A stretch of DNA of 64,000 nucleotides, from contig CM058233.1 in the NCBI GenBank assembly GCA_030180135.1, positions 24,585,615-24,649,614 of the forward strand, written 5' to 3'. A model generated the notes under the pieces. That model saw only the letters and a list, made by a program, of their open reading frames with translations, made no database searches and was not told the DNA's origin. Below are positions 56,061-64,000 of the stretch, piece after piece. Within the stretch, counting starts at the first letter, position 1. Each line of letters starts with the position of its first letter. This DNA is from Orychophragmus violaceus (lineage: Eukaryota; Streptophyta; Magnoliopsida; Brassicales; Brassicaceae). Position numbers and translations under genes: made by a program.

Positions 56061-56429
56061 TGATGTAGCGTGTGTTACAATCAAAGTGTTTTGTTGTTAC
56101 TAAACCGATAATCACGGATTAGCTGGTGTTAAGTTATTATTTTGATCATTGTGATTTTAGTTTAGATTTGGTGTTATCTTTTAGATATTAGATTTATCTT
56201 TAGCAATTTAGGAATATTCGATGTTATCTTCTTATGCCTTATAAAAGAAGAGTCGAGATCTTTGTATTCACTGGGTTTTGATTTGATTAATAAACGAGAA
56301 CTTGATTTCTCATTCCAAGTCTTCGACTCTCTTCAATCTTCTCACGAAGAAGCTTGCTTGAGATCTAAGCAACAAGGTTCTTGAAAATCCATTGATCTTT
56401 CAAGCTTTCTTGTTTTCGGTTCTACATTA
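56061..56429 (+). repeat. Young element 5' LTR
   Basis: 369 bp with a promoter-like TATAAAAG at 56240-56247 and AATAAA shortly after it. The only difference from the 3' LTR that I see is A/T in CACGG(A/T)TTAG. Confidence 0.95.
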
Positions 56430-56431
56430 GT

Positions 56432-56442
56432 TGGTATCAGAG
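56432..56442 (+). promoter_or_regulatory. PBS, initiator tRNA-Met type
   Basis: TGGTATCAGAG, two bases after the LTR; the match to the tRNA stops after eleven bases. Confidence 0.8.
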
Positions 56443-56458
56443 ACACAAGATCCTAATC

Positions 56459-56872
56459 ATGCCGCAGAAGATGAACCTTCAACAGCAATTGGAAGAGCAA
56501 AACGAGGCGTTACATGGAGTACTAGCGGAGTTTCGGAAAGATTTGTGCAACACATTGCAAATCGCGATCGACACTGCTCTGCGTATCGTTCTCCAACCGC
56601 AAAATAGTGCTCCAGAGTTGTCTTGTCTTGAAGCAGAGATCTTTGAAGATGATAAGGAAGATGATATCATTGATGATAGTTCGTTTGCAAGGAACCACTA
56701 CCGTCAATTTCACCCTAATTTTTCTTTACAATCATGGCATCACAAGGAAAATATGCAGGGTTGTTACGATCAAGTCAACGACTTTACCGGCGAGCCCATC
56801 TACGATGTCTATGATGATTTCTGCACAAAATCTGGAGATCTAATTTTCAGTAATGGTGATGATGAAGATTAG
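56459..56872 (+). CDS. Short gag-like ORF1
   Basis: 137 residues from the first ATG after the PBS. The N-terminal third is a likely helix or coiled coil (LQQQLEEQNEALHGVLAEF). The middle is acidic (EIFEDDKEDDIIDD), and the end carries GEPIYDVYDDF. No capsid core or zinc knuckle is visible. The motif (E)xPxYDxxxDD recurs in ORF2 (EQPLYDICFDDLW), suggesting both come from the same ancestral polyprotein. It ends with TAG at 56870, 31 bases before the in-frame stop that opens ORF2. Confidence 0.6.
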   Translation: MPQKMNLQQQLEEQNEALHGVLAEFRKDLCNTLQIAIDTALRIVLQPQNSAPELSCLEAEIFEDDKEDDIIDDSSFARNHYRQFHPNFSLQSWHHKENMQGCYDQVNDFTGEPIYDVYDDFCTKSGDLIFSNGDDED

Positions 56873-56903
56873 AGCTATGGCACATATCAAACATGCGACA
56901 TAG

Positions 56904-59654
56904 ATTTTATTGGAATTCAAGGGGGTGGACGAGAAACAAAATTTACCAGCTGAAGGTTTACAAATATTCCACAAAACTAACAAGAACGGCGAAGATATAT
57001 ATCTGGCGCAAGAGAAGCACCCTCAAAATTTTACCTCACTGGAAAAGGATTTGGGCAGAGTTTCATCTTCTCAGACTATGGGGGAGCACATGGATGAGAA
57101 AAGCAATGATAACTTTCTCTCTCTTGGAAATCGTCAAGGGCATATCAACACTGAACCACCAGACCGTGATCGATGCGAGTCTCATCGACGAGAGGAAGAT
57201 CTTGACAGCAAATACTATGGTGATTCCGTCTTGGATATCAATGATGAACAGCCACTCTATGATATTTGCTTTGATGATTTATGGGTTAAAAGAAAAATGA
57301 GGCTGCTGAAGAATAGTGCACCGGAGTCTTATTCTTTGCCTTTTTACGATCATATTACAGGAACTGAAGAAGAGACTATCAACTTCGTTCTAAGTTGTTG
57401 TCTTGCGTGTGTTCCTAGCTTTGACAGAAAAATAATTTTACTTACCACTAATCATGAGCATCTCTTGTTTTCATGGCATCGAGAGATTGAGCAATCAGAT
57501 TCAACCAATTCGGTGCTGCTCTGTTCCTGCTCTGCATTCGGCCGTGATTTTCTCTGTACGAATAGGGTGTTAATGTTAAAGACGGGTGGGATGTTACTGT
57601 CCTTTCATGCCTCTGTTTTTTCCTACATAACCTTCTCTTGGATGCTTCACATCGGGAGGACGTTGACGAGAGTTACGGATGTTATCCTATCCGCCGAACA
57701 AAATGAATACTTTGAAATGCTGGCAATAGGATATAATCATGAGAACCGTCTTCAACCGACAGGTTTTGTTGTTCTTCTTTGTCAGTTCGAACTGGCGGCT
57801 TTAATGGTTTTCTTGGACGACTTATTCATTTTTAGAGTAGTGTGGCAAGCTTGGCTTTCACCACCATCGTTCATTGATGATGCACCTCCTCGAGAGAGTG
57901 ATAATACAGTAAAAGATGTTGTTCCCAACACACTAAGTGTAAAGTTGAGTAAGCTGGATATGACGGAATTGATTCATGAGTGCCTCCGTTACGGGGCGAG
58001 GATTGCTATGTTTCTGCCTTGGTTTGGTCTTCAGACACTACTGGATACTTTGTCCTGTTTTGGATCAGTGACGACAGTCCTAGTTTCACACCACCACAAG
58101 GTATTTGATCATTTCGGCATCAACTTCGGCATCAACGGGGAATTGTGCGTGAGTAGTGTGGTCTGGTATTTTGGTATTCCAATGGGCCTTATGAAAGTAA
58201 AACTCCATTCTTCTACTTGTTTTGCCACGTTTTATAAGCATGTGGTCTTTACCTTTGACCTTTTCTTAGACTATTTCCTAGCTTTCAAAGAGGTGTCTAA
58301 GTTTTTGTGGCCACCATGGATGTGCAAGGAGTATGTGTTTCTTCTTTTCCCGCTTACAATCATGCCGGTGGTGTTTCTATTTTGCGTTGTTGTGATTCCT
58401 TTCTTCACAAACAGGAGGGTGACCCAATTTGTTTGGGAATATGAGACATACATGACCTTCAAGTTTCTCGAGCATACATGTCTGACTATGCTGGTCCTCA
58501 TGTTTGGTGATCAGTTTGTTATCTCCAAGTGTGGCATGTTGTGGCATGTTGTGGTCAACAGATTTAAGGTACACTTTGGCAGTTTTAAGCGAGGGAATGC
58601 AGTTTTGCATAGTCTACAATTAGCTTCTTGCTATACGTCCACTACAACTATCTTTTGGAGAGCTGTTGCTTGCGAATCAAGAAAAGGGTTAAATTTTTCA
58701 GCCTTCTTCCCTGGTTGTCATAATTTGCGTGGAAATGTTATTTTAATGCATCCAAAATACACTCGATTTTCTCTTGTTTTGTGGATAATGACAAATCAAG
58801 CTGTCGCTTTTGATCGCCCATGGTGGGAGAGGCTTACGGTGGCGACGATGGACTTGATTCATGATCAGTTGTGTCCGCATGTGCAACCAATTCGTCTTCT
58901 TCTTCGTTTTCTTTTGCAGGCTATGACAAGATCAAATAATGTTTCACTTCTTTTTGGAGTCGTGATGAATGATTTGAAGTCAAGACGCCATATATTCTTT
59001 GTCTTTCCCCATCGCGAGACTTTCTTTGAGATCATAACGTTATACACGTATGCCATTGAATGGGAGTTGATTTTTCTGGACGTGGTCTCTCTTATTAGTC
59101 TGATGTTGGCCCCTATTGACATGAAGCTTGGTGACGTTCACAATTCTCATTGTTTTGAGACATTTACTGCATGTCGTTTGTCTCACGTAAGCTATATCAT
59201 AGTCTGTAGCGTGGTTCGCAGGGTTGAGTCCACGCTTACATGGACATCGTGGAACAACAAACCGATGGTGTCCCTTTCCGCCAATCCGATCGTACTGGGG
59301 TTGTACTTTGAAGTTTATGCGGGAAGATTCAGAGTTGTGCGTTCGACACAATTGAGGTTTCTATTCATCGACAATACGGGCCTAATGCAAGTAGATGCTG
59401 TTTGCGGATCAAGTGTGTTGATTGGTATGAAAACACTGATTTCTAAGCTGTTATATAGTACATCGCATGCAGCGTTTGCAAGGGAAGTTGATATAATGTG
59501 GGTAACTGTTTTTGTTTCTTCTTGGTCACGTTATGAGCACCGTCCATGTACATTGAAAATGGCCAATATGTGCATGCTCCTTGTTTCGATTTCCACTACT
59601 CATGACGATGATCCAGATTCGAGGACGAATCTTTTTCTACCCCGGGAGACCTGA
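56904..59654 (+). CDS. Unknown protein of the young LTR element
   Basis: Stop-free from 56904 to the TGA at 59652-59654, which is the first three bases of the 3' LTR. The first ATG is at 57078 (about 858 residues); without an ATG rule the frame holds about 916 codons. I recognise no domain. Residues 1-150 (from 56910) are polar and acidic with EQPLYDICFDDLW near 108-120. The rest is rich in F, V, L, C and H. One stretch near residues 475-500 (YVFLLFPLTIMPVVFLFCVV) looks like a membrane segment. Others near 285-315 (GFVVLLCQFELAALMVFL) and 720-740 are strongly hydrophobic. An envelope-like or other membrane protein is one possibility; a captured host gene is another. So long a frame is unlikely by chance. 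Confidence 0.6.
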   Translation: MLLEFKGVDEKQNLPAEGLQIFHKTNKNGEDIYLAQEKHPQNFTSLEKDLGRVSSSQTMGEHMDEKSNDNFLSLGNRQGHINTEPPDRDRCESHRREEDLDSKYYGDSVLDINDEQPLYDICFDDLWVKRKMRLLKNSAPESYSLPFYDHITGTEEETINFVLSCCLACVPSFDRKIILLTTNHEHLLFSWHREIEQSDSTNSVLLCSCSAFGRDFLCTNRVLMLKTGGMLLSFHASVFSYITFSWMLHIGRTLTRVTDVILSAEQNEYFEMLAIGYNHENRLQPTGFVVLLCQFELAALMVFLDDLFIFRVVWQAWLSPPSFIDDAPPRESDNTVKDVVPNTLSVKLSKLDMTELIHECLRYGARIAMFLPWFGLQTLLDTLSCFGSVTTVLVSHHHKVFDHFGINFGINGELCVSSVVWYFGIPMGLMKVKLHSSTCFATFYKHVVFTFDLFLDYFLAFKEVSKFLWPPWMCKEYVFLLFPLTIMPVVFLFCVVVIPFFTNRRVTQFVWEYETYMTFKFLEHTCLTMLVLMFGDQFVISKCGMLWHVVVNRFKVHFGSFKRGNAVLHSLQLASCYTSTTTIFWRAVACESRKGLNFSAFFPGCHNLRGNVILMHPKYTRFSLVLWIMTNQAVAFDRPWWERLTVATMDLIHDQLCPHVQPIRLLLRFLLQAMTRSNNVSLLFGVVMNDLKSRRHIFFVFPHRETFFEIITLYTYAIEWELIFLDVVSLISLMLAPIDMKLGDVHNSHCFETFTACRLSHVSYIIVCSVVRRVESTLTWTSWNNKPMVSLSANPIVLGLYFEVYAGRFRVVRSTQLRFLFIDNTGLMQVDAVCGSSVLIGMKTLISKLLYSTSHAAFAREVDIMWVTVFVSSWSRYEHRPCTLKMANMCMLLVSISTTHDDDPDSRTNLFLPRET

Positions 59655-60020
59655 TGTAGCGTGTGTTACAATCAAAGTGTTTTGTTGTTACTAAACCGAT
59701 AATCACGGTTTAGCTGGTGTTAAGTTATTATTTTGATCATTGTGATTTTAGTTTAGATTTGGTGTTATCTTTTAGATATTAGATTTATCTTTAGCAATTT
59801 AGGAATATTCGATGTTATCTTCTTATGCCTTATAAAAGAAGAGTCGAGATCTTTGTATTCACTGGGTTTTGATTTGATTAATAAACGAGAACTTGATTTC
59901 TCATTCCAAGTCTTCGACTCTCTTCAATCTTCTCACGAAGAAGCTTGCTTGAGATCTAAGCAACAAGGTTCTTGAAAATCCATTGATCTTTCAAGCTTTC
60001 TTGTTTTCGGTTCTACATTA
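59652..60020 (+). repeat. Young element 3' LTR
   Basis: 369 bp, promoter-like TATAAAAG at 59831-59838. Preceded by ACCCCGGGAGACC, a weak purine tract. Confidence 0.95.
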
Positions 60021-60793
60021 CTAGGACTCCTTGGTTGTCAAAGAATTCATTCTAAACGAGGATATCTTCAGTTGAAAAGAGCTGTTGAAAATTAAGGTGA
60101 ATCTTCGCCAAAAAGGGCAAGTGAAGCTCCTTATGATTGTGTGTGTTTTGGTGAAGTCTAGTGCAGTTTAGGACGTCTAGAATTTATGATAATGAGCCCA
60201 AAACGTTGTAGCTTTGATAGGTGAAGGTCTGGTGCTTATTTTACCCCTTTAGTGTGAATGCATCCAAATAAGTTAAGTTGAGAAGCAAGAGGATTTGTCT
60301 AATCCTCTGGTTCTAGTGCATTGTAGAATGTCAAGAGTTATTTCTGGAAGCTTATTAAATTCTCATGGTCGCCACAAGTATATTTGATGTTGACCAAACT
60401 CGTGATCTTCAAAATAAGGCAAGTCGGGCCTCTTTTGTCTTTGACAGTGAATAACTTCTATATTAGAACTCCTTTTGGTATGAAACCAATTATTCGTGGG
60501 ATTATGATAAGTTGAGATTCCAGAACAAGTAGATTTGAACCTTGGCTCTTTCTGGTTTGGTCTGATTGCTTCAATTTGTAGTTGGTGGTCTCCATTGTTT
60601 CATTGGAGGTATTCCAAGTTGTGATCTCAATATCTTCGTGGAAATATTTGGAATGATTCTTCTTTCTGGTGTAATATGTATGAGCTGTGCTTGTAATCCA
60701 ATTCATGGTTGAGATGGTATGATCGGTCGTGGTCTCCATTTGAGCTAAACAAAGCTCATATGTCTCCTTAGCTCTCCTAAGCTTCGTGCTCTC

Positions 60794-62008
60794 TGTTGGG
60801 GTCAAAAACCCCTCGACGAAAACAATAGCCGAAAACAAGATCGGACGATCGGACATGGACAAACGTCCATTTTGGATAAATAGAACTTCATACAAATGAA
60901 AAGTTATACTAAGTGTCAATGACTTCGTATGAATAACCTTTTATACGAAAGGTTCGACAGACAACATTTCATGCGAAACGGACAATATTTCATACGAAAT
61001 GGATAATATTTCATACGAAACGGATCTATCGGACAAACACGTCTTTTGACAGGAACTACGAATAGACGAAACATCCGAACAGACAACTTCCAAGCTGAAC
61101 CAGCTCGGAATTTCCGAACTGAATCATCTCGGAACCGAGCTAAACCAGCTCGAAATTTCCGAACCGAATCAGCTCGGAAATTCCGAGCTAATCTAACTAG
61201 CTCGGACTTTCCGAGCTAAACCAGCTCGGATCCGAACATTTCCCTTCTCATTTTCCAAGCATGATTCCCTCCTTCGGAAGTTCCGAGCTGAATGCATCTT
61301 TTGGACACTTCCGAGCTAGATTTTCTTTTCCAAACTTTTCGAACGGATAGCGTATAATCAAACATTTGCCAATATCTCATTCTACGGATGCGCAACTAGC
61401 CACAATCCATCTACGTAAACATCGACTTATACTTTCTTGGCCAATAAACCAAGTCGTCGGATAAAGTTAGAGGAAATATGAACTTTAGCCCAAACATACA
61501 ATATTCGTATGTCCGAAACTTTGGGCCGAATAAAGAAGTCTATACATAGACGGGCTCAGACCGTCCGTTCTCGGCCCATTCGTCAAATAGGTTAAGCCAC
61601 AGAAATATAATTGCCGAAGAAAGAAGATAAACTCGAAGAAGAAAAGATGAAGATATCTCCGAGCTAAAGAGGAAAATCCGAGATGAAAATGTAAATCTGA
61701 ACGGAAAATGGAAGGATATAACAACATGAAGATTTCGCATATCTTGCGGAAAATATCCTGGAAGCCGACTTGCCGCAGCTATATAAGGAGATGGTAGTCA
61801 TATGATTTAGATATAGCAAAAAAACCTAGCATCTAGACTTAAGAGCTTAGCAATTTTCTTAGCCATTTTCATTCTTTGTACTCTCTTTTCCGATCGATTA
61901 TCAATAAAATATCCTCCGGGTTCCTATTTCGGTGTGTTTATCTTTGAGATTTCTGGTCCCTAAAAGTTAGCTCTAAAAGTTTTGACAGTGCGAGTTTCGT
62001 CTCTCACA
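60794..62008 (+). repeat. Tat-like 5' LTR
   Basis: 1,215 bp, TGTTGGGGTCAAAAACC...CTCTCACA. It contains three tandem copies of TTCATACGAAAC-type units (60945-61025) and a run of AGCTCGGAATTTCCGA-type palindromes (61095-61330). A TATATAAGG promoter-like motif is near 61780. The right end is fixed by the PBS that follows. No 3' partner lies in the window. Confidence 0.8.
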
Positions 62009-62011
62009 GTT

Positions 62012-62029
62012 TGGCGCCGTCTGTGGGGA
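62012..62029 (+). promoter_or_regulatory. PBS of Tat-like element
   Basis: TGGCGCCGTCTGTGGGGA, three bases after the LTR. The first nine bases match the tRNA-Asp complement; this variant is common in Tat elements. Confidence 0.75.
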
Positions 62030-62283
62030 TATAGAAGTTTCTAACACTCAAAACCATCGACTAGCGGATCCGAAGATATGGTTACCAACGAAAACAGAAA
62101 CAAAGCCGATCCACTGAATATTGTGACCAACAATATGATCATTTTAGGATCGCAATACTGATGAGATACAATATCCTCGATCAAAGCTTACCAAAGACGA
62201 GCTGAAACAAACGCTCACTGGTCCGTTCCTTCTCAATCTCCAAACGATATAAAAACGTTTGAAGAGTGCGAGACTGCAGACAT
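62030..62283 (+). other. Leader and gag start of Tat-like element
   Basis: About 250 bp between PBS and the Athila LTR. A short frame starting near 62079 (MVTNENRNKADPLNIV) may be the beginning of gag but has stops near 62160. The element is cut at 62284 by the Athila insertion and does not resume in the window. Confidence 0.4.
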
Positions 62284-63462
62284 TGATAGGTGTAAAGTTT
62301 TAACCCTATACTAACTGCAAGTGCACAATAATATCAATGTAGTACTTAGGGTATCGAATCCACGAGGACTTTAGGAAACGATAGATTTAGAACATAAAAG
62401 ATTAAACTAGGAGAAAGCAAATGTGATTAGAAACTAAAAGCAAGCAGGAAAGTAAATCAGTAGCAGGGTTTGTTGTAAGCAATCAAACGAAGCGTTAGGT
62501 CAAGGGAGTTCTCAGGAAATCAGGAACATAGGCTATCAATCAAGCGGGATCTAATTAAGAACTGTTCTAGAACTGGAATCACAGAAGTATAAGAAACCAA
62601 CTTTTGTTGCGAATCCTATCTATGTCTAACAACCTAGCAAACCAACTTTCGTTGTGAATTCTAGAGTTCCAAACAAGCATTAATATCAAGTCTTTTGTTC
62701 ACAATTCCTCTAAACCAAATTTCTTTGCGAGTAGATCAAATTGCTCATCTAGGTTCTTTCTAGCTAATTAACCAACTGTCGTTGTGGAAATCAACCTAAC
62801 ATCAATAATCTAAGTGGCCAATTCAGATCAAGCATTAAGAACGACCCTAGATGAAGAACTAACAAATATGAATCCCTATAGATTTATCAACCTATAATTC
62901 TATGAAATCCCCAATGAGAATCCCTAAACCTAACAGGTAAACTACTCAGACATGATCATCAAAACAGAAGACATCATGAATAGAAAACCAAATATCATAA
63001 AACAGAATAAAGAACTGGGGTTCAAAATCCTCTCTCTTTCAAGAACAAGATCAGCCCCTAACTCTCTCTTAAAATAAAATAAAACTTAGAGCTGAAAGCG
63101 TAGCCTAAACAATGGCTTAAAAACTCTAATATAATGATCTAAAGTCGGATGGGGCTTCTTTGTAATTATGAGAAACTTCTGGGAAAAGTGCAATATCCAA
63201 ACTCTTGATAAAACTCGCCGAGAAAAGTCTGTGTCGACCTTGTGTCGATCGATGCACATGTTGTGTCGATCGACACAGGTCTGTGAAATGGGCAGTGAAC
63301 TCTTCTTCTCGGGTTAAATCTCCAAACTGCTCCAGAATGCGCCATAATCTCCAAATCCACTCCAAACGTGTCTAGACCTGAAAACATAGATAATAGGACT
63401 CTAAAAGACTCGATAAGAAGACATATACCATGGTTAAAAACCCTAAAATCCATGGTATATCA
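62284..63462 (-). repeat. Athila 3' LTR, minus strand
   Basis: 1,179 bp, plus-strand ends TGATAGG and GGTATATCA. Because the purine tract lies on its right, this is the 3' LTR of a minus-strand element. A paired palindrome (63232-63283) lies near its promoter side, at the place where the LTR at 1765-2963 also has one. Confidence 0.9.
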
Positions 63463-64000
63463 ACTCCCCCACACTTAGCCATTGCTTGCCCTCAAGCAAA
63501 CTAGAGAACTTAAACATGGTGAAGAGGTTTGAAAACTTTCAGAAACTCTTTTTATCTTAGAAGCAACAACACTCAGATCCCCTTAGTAAACCAGTGAAAG
63601 AATCAACAGCAAGATATCAAGACCAACATGTACTTCCCCCACACTTAGCAACTGTCCTAAGTAAACTCCACAATCAATCCAAGCAATTCAAATTCACCCT
63701 ATTGATTTCTTAAGCATATTAAGTGCGGTCTCACCTAAGGATTATCGATCAAAGTGCACATGGATTCTTACTTTGCCAGCTCTAGACCACATACTATCTT
63801 TTTCTGGTTCCTTTTCTTCTCTTTTCCCTTCCTCAGCATTTTTATTTTTCCCCATTGGGTATCATTTTTTTTTTTATAAGTGCTCTTCCCGTTAAGGGGT
63901 GTACTTTGGACACATTCCATGGATCGCACAGGAGGTAATAGTGTTTGCTACTACTCCCGTGACCACTTCGGAGCTACTAGCTCATCCTCAGTTTATTATC
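63463..64000 (-). mobile_element. Athila 3' untranslated end, continues off window
   Basis: Minus-strand purine tract TAAGTGTGGGGGAGT directly at the LTR, then sequence matching 45300-45817 in inverse orientation, including the A/T run and the GAGCTAGTAGCTCCGAAGTG segment. No coding part is reached before the window ends. Confidence 0.85.

Larger units (their letters stand above)
56056..60025 (+). mobile_element. Young LTR element with large unknown ORF (TSD CTAGG)
   Basis: Element 56061-60020 (3,960 bp) between direct repeats CTAGG (56056-56060 and 60021-60025). LTRs of 369 bp (56061-56429, 59652-60020) differ at one base. The ends are TGATGTAG and CTACATTA, unusual in ending in TA. A tRNA-Met-type PBS is present. 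The internal 3.2 kb encodes a short gag-like frame and a frame of about 914 codons, with no protease, RT, RNase H or integrase motif that I can find. The sequence before the 3' LTR (ACGAATCTTTTTCTACCCCG) resembles pol ends of gypsy chromoviruses, so it probably derives from such an element. Confidence 0.9.
55575..60793 (-). repeat. Dispersed repeat R, copy 3 (split)
   Basis: R at 55575-56060 and 60021-60793, with the young LTR element between. It lacks the Athila and CACTA insertions of copy 2 and so shows both empty target sites (near 60580 and 60788). It is cut on the right by the Tat-like LTR at 60794. Confidence 0.75.

Noticed and set aside
56904..59654. The large unknown ORF as an antisense artefact of a decayed pol
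   Set aside because: The opposite strand has only short frames and none shows pol motifs; a frame this long by chance is unlikely. It remains untested by database search.

Overview
This window looks like a gene-poor, repeat-rich (pericentromere-like) stretch of a plant nuclear genome, probably Brassicaceae. That host assignment is inferred from the Athila- and Tat-type gypsy elements, the plant copia elements primed by initiator tRNA-Met, a plant L1-type LINE, and a captured fragment of a chloroplast RNA-binding protein gene. I found no intact host gene, rRNA gene or CRISPR array. Almost all of the 64 kb consists of transposable elements nested in one another. Many boundaries can be fixed from LTR ends, primer-binding sites (PBS) and target-site duplications (TSD).

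Layout. 1-2963: the 5' part of a minus-strand Athila element (gag, PBS, LTR). 3612-10536: copia element 1 (680-bp LTRs, TSD CAATC), with intact gag and decayed pol. 10542-13620: degenerate sequence with a worn Athila-like LTR and a 298-bp MITE. 13625-19193: a composite of LINE fragment, gypsy gag fragment, dispersed repeat R and a truncated CACTA element. 19194-36865: a minus-strand Tat-lineage gypsy element lacking its 5' LTR. It carries a spliced antisense gene (20218-30357) that is split by copia element 2 (22176-29384, TSD AGGGC). 36866-51249: a second copy of the LINE/gag/R/CACTA composite. Its repeat R is split by a deletion-derived Athila element (41404-47000), and its CACTA element (47212-51249, TSD TGC) carries a captured RRM gene fragment. 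51250-55104: a rearranged gypsy gag and LTRs, with a MULE-like insertion containing a tRNA-like sequence. 55575-60793: a third copy of R, split by a very young LTR element (56061-60020, TSD CTAGG). 60794-62283: 5' LTR and leader of a second Tat-like element. 62284-64000: 3' LTR and internal end of another minus-strand Athila element.

Two signals stand out. First, the 56061-60020 element has LTRs differing at one of 369 bases. Instead of pol it carries a stop-free frame of about 914 codons that I cannot assign to any family; its stop codon is formed by the first bases of the 3' LTR. Second, a paired palindromic module (two TCGATCGA-type cores about 20 bp apart, often framed by TCGC and GCGA) recurs about 20 times in unrelated copia and Athila elements. 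It occurs in LTRs, leaders and coding sequence, and in copia 1 it appears as an insertion between pol domains.

Functionally, several elements appear to depend on others. Both copia elements keep an intact gag while pol is dead, although their LTRs are nearly identical. The Athila derivative keeps only gag C-terminus and protease. The young LTR element has no pol at all. These look like families mobilised in trans.
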